Shown here: piece after piece, positions 1 to 7,076 of the stretch
Position numbering within the stretch: position 1 is the stretch's first letter
Layout: every line of letters starts with the position of its first letter
From: Dehalococcoidales bacterium
GTDB lineage: Bacteria; Chloroflexota; Dehalococcoidia; Dehalococcoidales; UBA3254
Direction: 5' to 3'
DNA: 10,793 nt
Assembly: GCA_028718465.1 (NCBI GenBank)
Contig: JAQULX010000057.1
Coordinates: forward strand, 1-10,793
Translations under genes and position numbers: made by a program
The notes under the pieces: generated by a model
The model's input: only the letters and a program-made list of their open reading frames with translations
Databases searched by the model: none
Told to the model about the DNA's origin: nothing

Positions 1-2
1 CT

Positions 3-206
3 TTCCTGAAGGGAATGTCCACCATCTGTCCGCCCGGCCTGAAACCCAGGGCATCGCGGGCCCAGAAGTTCGAACAGAAGACGGACTTTAAAGCCTCGGC
101 TTTATGGCATCGTAATTACGATCAGGCTATGTTCGCCGGTTCAGACATCGGCTCACCGAACTATCTCAACCTGCAGAAGATTCTGGAAACGAAAGCCGGG
201 AGGTAG
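3..206 (+). CDS. C-terminal end of an unidentified protein, cut by the window edge
   Basis: The reading frame is open from the left edge (frame starting at base 3) to a TAG at 204-206, so this is most likely the last ~67 codons of a longer gene. There is an internal ATG at 15, but no ribosome-binding sequence can be seen before it in the few bases available, so I treat the gene as 5'-truncated. The fragment is basic and polar, has no membrane segment, and contains Cys-Pro-Pro and an aromatic stretch (LWHRNYDQAMF). I recognise no family. It ends 6 bases before the DUF192 gene, whose GGAGG ribosome site overlaps this gene's last codons, so it is probably the upstream member of the same operon. 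Confidence 0.55.
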   Translation, partial: FLKGMSTICPPGLKPRASRAQKFEQKTDFKASALWHRNYDQAMFAGSDIGSPNYLNLQKILETKAGR

Positions 207-212
207 CGTCAT

Positions 213-1229
213 ATGCTGGGAGAAGCCCTGGTATCAATCAAGGATAAACAGTGGAACGTCAGCGTAGCCGCCAGTACGGCTGACCTCAGCCAGGGGCTGG
301 GTGGTTTAACTACCTTGGCAGCTCAAACCGGCGAGTTATTTGATTTGGGACTGCCGCAGATTATCCGGGTCACCACAGTGCCGATGCTGTTAGCACTGGA
401 TATTGCTTTCTTATCTGAAAATCTGGAAGTAACCGAGGTTTATCATGATATCCAGCCCGGTTATTTGGTCACATCCATGCAGCCTGCCCGTTATTTTTTG
501 GAGGTGAACGCCGGAGAACTGGAGGGGATTATTCCAGGAGATCCGGTGACACTCAATCTTATTACACCACCGACAATAGACGGCGGTACTGACTGGGTAT
601 CCACGCTGGTAGAAGTAGCGGGATTTACAGTCGCTGCGATTCTCCTGGCTGTTATCGTCCGGGATATCCTGAAGAATGTCATTGAGACTCCTCAGAAACT
701 GGATTTGTTGCCGCAAACAGGTTCAAAGGGAAAATACATCCTTAAGATGGACCGCATGGGTAATATCCTGATTACCCACAACCGGTATCCGGGCAAAGAT
801 GTTTTCCTGCAATTCGAGTCCGACAAAGAGATAGCTTTGGAATTGCTTCGCCGTGGGGAAAGAAAAGACCTTGAAGCCGGCTGGCCGGTGGAGATAGCCG
901 ATAACCAACCCCGGGCATCTATTTTGGACGAACTCTGGGAGTGTAAGAACAGAGATTGTGAATCAACGGGTCATACTGTTCACAAACGGGATTCTGGAAC
1001 ACCAGATAAAGGACCGGTTCACGTCCATAGCAGAATTTCAAGCGATAAATCTTCATCATCATCCAGAAACAATCCGAATTCCGGACGCTTCTATGAAGGG
1101 AATTTGGACTACCTGCCGGACAGCCAGGAATTCCTTGCTTATACCATTGAGGATATCGGCTATCGCGAGAAGATCGATGATGCCTTTCTAAAAGCGATTA
1201 AGCGGGCCAGGGGGAACAAGACATGGTAA
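213..1229 (+). CDS. DUF192-domain protein with membrane helix and long C-terminal extension
   Basis: 338 residues. Residues ~10-114 read as a DUF192 (COG1430) domain: V-x-V-A near the start, a central PMLLALDIAFLSEN segment, and the typical ending ARYFLEVNAGELEGIIPGD (92-110). The function of DUF192 is unknown. Most members that I know are short (roughly 110-170 residues) and exported, but here there is no N-terminal signal. The domain is followed by one strong hydrophobic helix (~129-151) and about 185 further residues. These include a Ser/Asn-rich low-complexity stretch (~277-299), Cys-rich and His-rich spots (CKNRDC, VHVH), and a charged helical tail. A sequence LDLLP follows the helix and LDYLP lies near residue 298; similar motifs recur in the ArdC-type protein two genes down. 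The start is supported by GGAGG at 9 bases spacing. The 3' end overlaps the next gene by 7 bases. The DUF192 call is fairly sure; the rest is unassigned. Confidence 0.8.
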   Translation: MLGEALVSIKDKQWNVSVAASTADLSQGLGGLTTLAAQTGELFDLGLPQIIRVTTVPMLLALDIAFLSENLEVTEVYHDIQPGYLVTSMQPARYFLEVNAGELEGIIPGDPVTLNLITPPTIDGGTDWVSTLVEVAGFTVAAILLAVIVRDILKNVIETPQKLDLLPQTGSKGKYILKMDRMGNILITHNRYPGKDVFLQFESDKEIALELLRRGERKDLEAGWPVEIADNQPRASILDELWECKNRDCESTGHTVHKRDSGTPDKGPVHVHSRISSDKSSSSSRNNPNSGRFYEGNLDYLPDSQEFLAYTIEDIGYREKIDDAFLKAIKRARGNKTW

Positions 1230-2722
1230 CCGTAACGACTCCCCCTCGTGTCCTCTATATGGAAGAATATCAGGAGCGATGGAAACCCCAGGGCTGGCAG
1301 TTAATCGTGATCGGTCCTACCGCGACCTGGCGACAGGAGTGGGATGAATGGGCTGCCATCCGGGATATCGTTCAGAATGCCCTGGATGAGGCGGAAAGCT
1401 ATCGCTGGGGTTATGATGACCAGGGTTTATGGATCAGCGACCAAGGACGGGGAATCGCTGTTGCCAATTTCCTGCTGGGTCCGCCCAAACTCAAGCCGGA
1501 TTATGCGCGGGGAAAATTCGGCGAAGGTATGAAGATCGCCGCTCTGGCCTTGATCCGGAATGGTTACTCGGTGCATATCGAAACCGGCAACAAAGAAATC
1601 TGGATTATCTTCCTGGAACAGGAGGCCGAGGGTAAGATCCAGACACTGGCAGCCTTATGGAGGCCGGTCAGCACACCCAGAACCGGTACCCGTTTTCATA
1701 TTATCGGATATTTCGGCGAAGCCTTTACCGACCGATTCGCGGTCAATTTGCCACGCAAGCTGATTGTAGCCGAGTCCCCTAGCCAGATAACTCAGCCGGT
1801 AAGACGTTTTAACCAGTTGATTCGTACTCCGGAAGGGCAGAAGTCGCGGATTTTTGTGCGGGATATTTATCTCCAGGATATCGAAAGCCCCTTCTCCTAC
1901 AATTTATGGTCGTTTGAGCTAAGTCCCGACCGTTTTGGTCCTAAAAAGGAGTCTGATCTATGGACTGACATGGGCCGGCTCTGGTCTTGCATTACCCGAC
2001 AGGATCTGCTGGAAACCTTTATGAAAATGGTGGCTCAGCCAGCCCAAATAACTTGCATGGAAAGCGAGAACATTAATCTAAGTTCTTGGTCTTTGGGGAC
2101 AGAACCGGTGACCGGCAAGAGCTACACAGAGTTTATCAAGGAAAATGCCTCTTCCTGGCGGGATGCCTGGAAGGAAGTGATGGGCGAAGATAAAATAATC
2201 CGCACTGATGACCGCTGGAACGGTACGGTCAAACATCTGGGTTATGAATCTACCGGTGTAAGCTGGCATGTCCGGGACACCCTGGGAGAGGTAATACTTA
2301 CCGATGCTCATCTGGTCAAAGCTTCCCAGGAACGGCTGCGGGAAGCTGAGGTAATTCCGGATAACCAATTGAATCACCGGCAAATGGCTCATCTTAAATT
2401 AGCCAGAGCCATAGCCAGGGATGTCCTTCCTTATGGTCCGGTCTCCGGAGTATTGGCAGCCATCATTCCAGCCGCATCGGACCGGGTGCGCACAGCCGGG
2501 ATGTACAGCCGCATAACCCAGGAGATATTTATCGGCGCTGACATGCTTGAACATGCTCAAACCACGATAGATACCGTGATACACGAGATTGCTCATCATA
2601 CCTCGGGATCGGATGATTTGGAGGAGCGGCATGCCGCGGCCATGACTGAAGTGGCAGCTAAAGTAGTGAAAGAGACAGCCGGCGGCGCCTTCGATGATTT
2701 ACTGATGGAGGTGACCTGGTGA
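1223..2722 (+). CDS. GHKL-type ATPase fused to HExxH metallopeptidase-like domain
   Basis: 499 residues. The N-terminal part shows the Bergerat ATP-binding fold of the GHKL superfamily (Hsp90, MutL, histidine kinases, GyrB). The N-box is AAIRDIVQNALDEAE (~44-58), the G1 box ISDQGRGI (71-78) and the G2 box GKFGEGMKIA (97-106). Residues ~130-380 have no motif that I recognise. The C-terminus carries HEIAHH (454-459) in TIDTVIHEIAHH, followed by an acidic stretch and helix (DDLEERHAAAMTEVAAKV). That is a zincin-type zinc-binding and catalytic signature, with a candidate third ligand among H470 and E476. There is no signal peptide or clear membrane helix, so it is probably cytoplasmic. The ATG overlaps the previous gene by 7 bases, and the TGA overlaps the next gene's GTG by 4. 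ATPase-driven conformational control of a protease is inference only. Both motifs are clear; the biological role is unknown. Confidence 0.85.
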   Translation: MVTVTTPPRVLYMEEYQERWKPQGWQLIVIGPTATWRQEWDEWAAIRDIVQNALDEAESYRWGYDDQGLWISDQGRGIAVANFLLGPPKLKPDYARGKFGEGMKIAALALIRNGYSVHIETGNKEIWIIFLEQEAEGKIQTLAALWRPVSTPRTGTRFHIIGYFGEAFTDRFAVNLPRKLIVAESPSQITQPVRRFNQLIRTPEGQKSRIFVRDIYLQDIESPFSYNLWSFELSPDRFGPKKESDLWTDMGRLWSCITRQDLLETFMKMVAQPAQITCMESENINLSSWSLGTEPVTGKSYTEFIKENASSWRDAWKEVMGEDKIIRTDDRWNGTVKHLGYESTGVSWHVRDTLGEVILTDAHLVKASQERLREAEVIPDNQLNHRQMAHLKLARAIARDVLPYGPVSGVLAAIIPAASDRVRTAGMYSRITQEIFIGADMLEHAQTTIDTVIHEIAHHTSGSDDLEERHAAAMTEVAAKVVKETAGGAFDDLLMEVTW

Positions 2723-4098
2723 GATATCAAAATCAGCCATATATGATTTTATCTGACGGGACGGTCCGGCCCGTGTCTGTTCCGTCAGAACTTAATACGG
2801 TGATCAGTTTCGGACAGGCAATATTGTTCATGATCTTTGTTGCCGGGCTGATAAAAGCGCTCGCGTCAGAATCTGATGAACCAAAATCTACTAATCTGAA
2901 GTTGCTTCCAAGGAATATACCTAAGAGTCAACAAACTGAACTGGAAGATCTGGTTATCTCTTTGAGAGAGGCACCTACTGAAGAGGACCGTATTTTTATC
3001 AAGTTGACCGCTCCTCGGAAAGTGATGGAACAATACCGAAGTCTTTCTTCACGACAGATTCGGGACATCGAACAACGGTACACACAGAAGTCAGGTTCTT
3101 CACCCTATCAAGCCGCGACACTAAACGTCGATGCAATTGCCGTACCGTCGGATTTGGCCTGGCTCATCAATGATAATCAATCATCGACCAGGCTGGATTA
3201 TCTTCCGACTACAGAAGCCACCGAAAACAAGGTTGAAGGTATTCTTAAACAGCTTAAAGCCGGGGTAGAGAGCATCCAGCAGAGTGACCAATTCCGCCTG
3301 TTTTTGACCACCATGGGCAAGTTCCATGACTACAGCATTGGAAACATGATCCTTATTATGCTGCAGAAACCGACTTCCACCCACGTGGCAGGTTTCAATA
3401 CTTGGAAAGAACTGGGCAGATGGGTTAAGTCCGGTGAAAAGGGTATCTCTATTTTAGCTCCGGTCTTTCCGCCGGCAGCCAGGTGTGAGAAATGCGGCGC
3501 CAGGTTGCCCCGAAATGCCAAATTCTGCTCGAAATGTGGTGAAAGTATCGATTCCACTGACGAAGGGGCAATCAGTCCCCGCTATTTTCGAGTAGTCTAT
3601 GTCTTCGATATCAGCCAGACTGAAGGAAAACCTCTGCCGGAGTTTGAAGTGCCGGCTTTAACCGGGGATGCTAATGAAGAATTGTTTAGTCAAATATTGG
3701 TTCTGGCTAAAGATCAAAACCTGATTGTGAGTTTTGAATCCAAACCAGAGATGGATCCTGATATAAAGGGCTACTATTCAGGAAAATCAATCTGGGTCCG
3801 TCCAGAAGAGTCCCGGGCCCAGCAACTGAAAACCCTGCTGCATGAGATGGCCCATTATTACACGGAAGGAGTGATGGGAATTCCTCGGAAGTACGCTGAA
3901 ACCATCGCGGAAAGTGCGGCTTTCGCGGTTGGCGCTCATTATGGTTTCGATAGCGGAGTCCGTTCCTTCCCATATGTAGCGGTGTGGTCTGAGGAAAAGA
4001 AAGTACTGGAAGAAAACCTGGCGGCTATTCGAAAGGTTACAGGGAAAATTATAGAGAGCCTGGGACAATTATCCCGGACACCTGGCAGAGAGGTCTAG
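2719..4098 (+). CDS. Membrane-anchored ArdC-type antirestriction protein with zinc ribbon and HEMAH zincin domain
   Basis: 459 residues, GTG start with GGAGG about 8 bases upstream, overlapping the previous stop by 4. Order: a short N-terminus; a hydrophobic helix (~27-48); a charged linker with LKLLP (60-64) and RLDYLP (158-163); then the ArdC N-terminal ssDNA-binding domain (PF08401-like, ~170-320) with KFHDYSIGNMILIMLQ (201-216), VAGFNTWKELGRWVKSGEKG (223-242) and VVYVFDISQTEGKPLPEFE (292-310). A four-cysteine zinc ribbon (C256, C259, C270, C273) is inserted after the ILAP strand. The C-terminal zincin-type domain has LLHEMAHYYTEG (373-384) and ETIAESAAFAVG (394-405), giving H375, E376, H379 and a likely third ligand E398. 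ArdC proteins occur on plasmids and integrative elements, and some block restriction of incoming single-stranded DNA. The membrane helix and the ribbon are additions to the usual two-domain plan. Family call is firm; antirestriction activity is inferred. Confidence 0.88.
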   Translation: MRYQNQPYMILSDGTVRPVSVPSELNTVISFGQAILFMIFVAGLIKALASESDEPKSTNLKLLPRNIPKSQQTELEDLVISLREAPTEEDRIFIKLTAPRKVMEQYRSLSSRQIRDIEQRYTQKSGSSPYQAATLNVDAIAVPSDLAWLINDNQSSTRLDYLPTTEATENKVEGILKQLKAGVESIQQSDQFRLFLTTMGKFHDYSIGNMILIMLQKPTSTHVAGFNTWKELGRWVKSGEKGISILAPVFPPAARCEKCGARLPRNAKFCSKCGESIDSTDEGAISPRYFRVVYVFDISQTEGKPLPEFEVPALTGDANEELFSQILVLAKDQNLIVSFESKPEMDPDIKGYYSGKSIWVRPEESRAQQLKTLLHEMAHYYTEGVMGIPRKYAETIAESAAFAVGAHYGFDSGVRSFPYVAVWSEEKKVLEENLAAIRKVTGKIIESLGQLSRTPGREV

Positions 4099-4101
4099 CT
4101 T

Positions 4102-4638
4102 ATGACGATGGAGTTAACCCCCAGCCGGGGCGGTTTTCTTCGGCCGTTTGGCTGCGGCTGGTTTATCCGGGAGTTCCTTCTGGGTAATGGTCCGGAAGGG
4201 TCTCGGACTATCGATCCTGGGATAGGTGCCGCTCAATCTGATATCAACTACGAGTACAAGGAAGCCCTTGCCAGGGCTACCGCCAGAGAACGTTCAGAAA
4301 AAATTATCAGCAAATTAGTTTTAAGTGGCGGGGATATATCCGAAGAAGAGGCCGAAAGGATATATCAACGAGAACTGAAAAGAATCTCACGAAAGTTCAC
4401 CCACATGCGCTATCATTCTTTCCTGGTCTACTTCGGAGTTCTCAAGCGGTTGGGCTGGGTAGAACCTACTAATATTACCGAGCCTTCTACGATCCAGGAT
4501 AACTACCCAGCAGCTCCGGATCGGGTCTATTACCGGCTTACTAATGCGGGTATTAAGTCCGAAGAATATCTCTGGTCTAATCCACTCTTTACCCTCTATC
4601 CGGAAATTGGTCCCAGTCATTTCAAAAGACCGGGTTAA
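4102..4638 (+). CDS. Small protein of unknown function, possible winged-helix DNA-binding
   Basis: 178 residues, starting 3 bases after the ArdC-type stop, with AGAGG about 8 bases before the ATG; it is the last gene of the operon. A Gly/Phe-rich N-terminus (PSRGGFLRPFGCGWFIREFL, 7-26) precedes a long charged helix (~48-98, including EEEAERIYQRELKRISRKF). A segment resembling a winged helix follows (~99-150): MRYHSFLVYFGVLKRLGWVE as candidate recognition helix and RVYYRLTNAG as the wing. That would suit a regulator or accessory DNA-binding protein of a mobile element. I recognise no named family, and the fold call rests only on pattern. Confidence 0.7.
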   Translation: MTMELTPSRGGFLRPFGCGWFIREFLLGNGPEGSRTIDPGIGAAQSDINYEYKEALARATARERSEKIISKLVLSGGDISEEEAERIYQRELKRISRKFTHMRYHSFLVYFGVLKRLGWVEPTNITEPSTIQDNYPAAPDRVYYRLTNAGIKSEEYLWSNPLFTLYPEIGPSHFKRPG

Positions 4639-4775
4639 TATGGCTATAACTAGTTGATTCCAAGAATGTATCGAACAGTCTTAAACATTAACCATTTGTC
4701 GATACCATTTGATATTATTTCCTCTTTACATTGAATAATTATTGATCTGTATCTGAATATTCAAGTTACCTGGTT
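4639..4775. other. AT-rich gap between the two convergent blocks
   Basis: This 137-base stretch lies between the 3' ends of the plus-strand operon and the minus-strand chrA gene. It is visibly richer in A and T than either side. It holds a 7-bp inverted repeat (GTATCGA at 4665-4671 and TCGATAC further on). A near-palindrome around TGGTT/AACCA overlaps the chrA stop codon. I see no GC-rich stem followed by a T-run that would make a convincing terminator for either side. No tRNA end or clear attachment repeat is visible. Confidence 0.4.
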
Positions 4776-5954
4776 CTAACCAACAGCTAATTTGTATGCA
4801 ACGCCCAATATTGCCCCACCAAGGATAATCCAGTACATACTGATTTTCCATTTAAATAATAGAAGAAAAGAAACTAGAGCAAGCAAGCCGGAAAATATAT
4901 CTACGACTGCGGTCCGAGCAATGCTGACCGTCGCTCCGGCCATCAGTCCCAGAGAAGCTACATTTATTCCATCGGTAAAAGCGGCTGCCCACCAATTCCT
5001 TCTTATCAATGGAACGATTTTAGAAAGCAAAGCTACCAGGATAAAAGAAGGGAGAAAGAAGCCGACCGTAGCAATGATGGCTGAGGGCATACCGCCCACT
5101 AGATAACCAATAAAAGTGATGCTTTTACTAAGAGGACCGGGTAGGGCTTGTCCTACTGCAATGGCATCGATAAGCTGAGTATTACTGATCCAGCCGAGAT
5201 GCGTCACAAATTCCGATTTGGCGAAAGCTATAAAAACGTATCCGGAGCCAAACATCAGCGCCCCGATTTTAATAGATGTTAGGAACAAGGTGGTATTTCC
5301 AAAGGATACGATGGTACTTAGAATTGGACTAATTCTTAACATGGATAAGTTGAACAATGGCGGAATAACAAAGAACGAGAAAATTCCCTTTCTGAAAATA
5401 TTTCGTCTACCTCTGGCAATAAGGACTGCAGTTGCACCAGCGAAAAGCAGAATAATCTCATTAATGCCAAACAAATAGAGCCCGAGAACAGCTAATCCTA
5501 TAACAAGAAGAAGCCAGTTAGAACAAGCTTTTCTTCCTAGAATGACCAGGGCTTGGATAATGATGGCAATCACTACCGGCTTAATGCCATAAAGAACCGC
5601 AGAAACCTGGGGTAAATTGCCAAAGTTCACATAGGCCCAGGCCAGTACGAGGGCCATGAGTGAACCTGGAAGAAGAAAAAGAACGCCCGCTGCCAGAAAA
5701 CCTTTCCAGCCCGACCGAATCAGGCCCAGATGAGTGGCAATCTCGGTGGCATTAGGTCCGGGTATCAGATTGGTAGCGCCCATGATGTCCAGAAAAGTTT
5801 GATCGCTTACCCACTTCCGCTTTTGAACCACCTCAGTATACATCATGGAGACGGAAACTGCCGGGCCACCCCAGGCAGTCAAACCAAGTTTTAAAAAGAG
5901 CAAGGCAACTTCTTTAAATCTTGACGAGATCAATTTCTGAGCTTCACCAATCAA
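4776..5954 (-). CDS. chrA: ChrA-family chromate ion transporter (two-domain type)
   Basis: 392 residues, the usual size of the long, duplicated (CHR) form. It is an inner-membrane protein with about ten or more hydrophobic segments. The first half has GLTAWGGPAVS (24-34), WVSDQTFLDIMGATNLIPGP (48-67) and NATEIATHLGLIRSG. The second half repeats the plan with GALMFGSGYVFIAF (231-244), LIDAIAVGQALPGPLSKS (261-278) and FIGYLVGGMPSAIIATVGFF (281-300). The family exports chromate by proton-coupled transport in characterised members; several homologues have no proven substrate. The ATG is supported by GGAG 8 bases upstream. It lies 42 bases downstream of the molybdate ATPase gene on the same strand, beyond the palindrome, so it may be read through or have its own weak promoter. 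Chromate, molybdate, tungstate and sulfate are all tetrahedral oxyanions, which gives a loose physiological link. Confidence 0.9.
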   Translation of the reverse strand: MIGEAQKLISSRFKEVALLFLKLGLTAWGGPAVSVSMMYTEVVQKRKWVSDQTFLDIMGATNLIPGPNATEIATHLGLIRSGWKGFLAAGVLFLLPGSLMALVLAWAYVNFGNLPQVSAVLYGIKPVVIAIIIQALVILGRKACSNWLLLVIGLAVLGLYLFGINEIILLFAGATAVLIARGRRNIFRKGIFSFFVIPPLFNLSMLRISPILSTIVSFGNTTLFLTSIKIGALMFGSGYVFIAFAKSEFVTHLGWISNTQLIDAIAVGQALPGPLSKSITFIGYLVGGMPSAIIATVGFFLPSFILVALLSKIVPLIRRNWWAAAFTDGINVASLGLMAGATVSIARTAVVDIFSGLLALVSFLLLFKWKISMYWIILGGAILGVAYKLAVG

Positions 5955-5996
5955 ATTGACTCCACTTTCTTGGCTGTGAACTAAAGATATATATTA

Positions 5997-7076
5997 TTAA
6001 GGGTTTACAGTCAGGATATCCTGACTGTAAACCCTTATTCTTTTCATCCTTAAGATAATATACACATCCTTACCGGTCTCTAGCTCCATATCCTGGTAAA
6101 TATGATGGGGTATTTCCGCAATTAACTTGATATTACCTATTTCAAGGTAGATTCTCATCGTATCAGTCTTGGCAACAATATTGATTATTTTGGCGACAAA
6201 GCTGTTTACCCCCGGCCCACGGGGCCTGGTTTCAGAAACGTAAATATGCCGGGGTAATATCGCTATTTTATGAATGTTATCGCCTTCGTGCGGCACTAAT
6301 AATTTTAATCCTTGACAGCCTACTTCCATGACTCCCTGTCCGGTACTTTTAGAGTAATCACAATCCAGGATATTGGGCGCTCCGATGAAATCGGACACTC
6401 GCTCATTGCACGGAGAAAACAACAGTTTTTCCGGCTCATCTACCTGCTCGATCTTACCATCCATAACAATCGCCAATCTATCAGCCATATTAACTGCTTC
6501 CATCAAGTCGTGGGTAACGTAAATAGTTGTAATACCCAATCGTCTGTGAATCTGCTTGAGTTCTGTTCTTAAGTATTTGGAAGTCTGTGGATCCAAGGCA
6601 CTGAACGGTTCATCCATGAGTAATATTTGCGGAGAAGTAGCCAAAGCCCTGGCTAAGGCGACACGTTGCTTCTCTCCGCCGCTTAAGGTACGGGTATCTC
6701 GATCTAACAGGTTAGTAATAGCAAATAAGTTAGCCATTTCGATCGTCTTTTCCTGGACTTTTGCCTTGTCATATTTGCCCCGCTTTAATCCAAATTGAAT
6801 ATTCTCAGTTACATTTAGAAAAGGAAACAGAACATAGTCTTGTGGTACATAGCCTATTCTGCGTTCCTCGGGAGATAATGGCGTGATATTTTTCCCGTCA
6901 ACCCGGATTTCTCCTTTCTTAATCCTGTGTAATCCTGCGAGGCATTCAATGAATACTGTTTTGCCCGCTCCGGAGGGACCCAGGATAATGAAGTATTCCC
7001 GGTCCTTAACGGAAAGATTCAAGTTTTTGAGAGAAAATCCGCCTATTTGAATGGAAAGGTTTTTAATTACAATCAT
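5997..7076 (-). CDS. modC: Molybdate/tungstate ABC transporter ATP-binding protein (ModC/WtpC type)
   Basis: 359 residues; it powers uptake of molybdate or tungstate with the permease and lipoprotein encoded just upstream. Walker A is GPSGAGKT (33-40), the Q-loop VPQDYVLFP (Q79), the ABC signature LSGGEKQRVALARAL (131-145), Walker B ILLMDEPFSALD (151-162) and the switch histidine is in YVTHD (H189). After ~235 comes a C-terminal TOBE/MOP-like regulatory domain (RHIYVSETRPRGPGVNSF onward), as in ModC and WtpC, where oxyanion binding can inhibit transport. The phrase GPSGAGKTVFIECLAGL is closer, from memory, to WtpC than to enteric ModC, so tungstate may be the preferred substrate. The ATG overlaps the permease stop by 4 bases (ATGA), a sign of coupled translation. 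Its 3' end lies in the 40-bp palindrome. Confidence 0.92.
   Translation of the reverse strand: MIVIKNLSIQIGGFSLKNLNLSVKDREYFIILGPSGAGKTVFIECLAGLHRIKKGEIRVDGKNITPLSPEERRIGYVPQDYVLFPFLNVTENIQFGLKRGKYDKAKVQEKTIEMANLFAITNLLDRDTRTLSGGEKQRVALARALATSPQILLMDEPFSALDPQTSKYLRTELKQIHRRLGITTIYVTHDLMEAVNMADRLAIVMDGKIEQVDEPEKLLFSPCNERVSDFIGAPNILDCDYSKSTGQGVMEVGCQGLKLLVPHEGDNIHKIAILPRHIYVSETRPRGPGVNSFVAKIINIVAKTDTMRIYLEIGNIKLIAEIPHHIYQDMELETGKDVYIILRMKRIRVYSQDILTVNP
5998..6037. repeat. Perfect 40-bp palindrome at the end of the molybdate ATPase gene
   Basis: The arms (TAAGGGTTTACAGTCAGGAT on each strand) are exactly self-complementary around a centre between 6017 and 6018. In minus-strand RNA this gives a stem of up to ~18 bp with a minimal loop. 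It is followed by UUAAUAAUAUAUA, which is U-poor, so it would be a weak intrinsic terminator or a 3'-end stabiliser. It encodes the last twelve residues of the ATPase, and the TAA stop (5997-5999) sits at its edge. It separates the importer operon from chrA and could also be a binding site for a dimeric protein. Confidence 0.85.

Noticed and set aside
411..716. Minus-strand ORF opposite the DUF192 gene
   Set aside because: It is a shadow frame with no ribosome site; the plus-strand frame carries the DUF192 pattern and operon overlaps.
4792..5478. Plus-strand ORFs (104 and 86 residues) opposite chrA
   Set aside because: They are basic, hydrophobic-poor mirror frames of a membrane protein gene; the minus-strand frame has full ChrA motifs.
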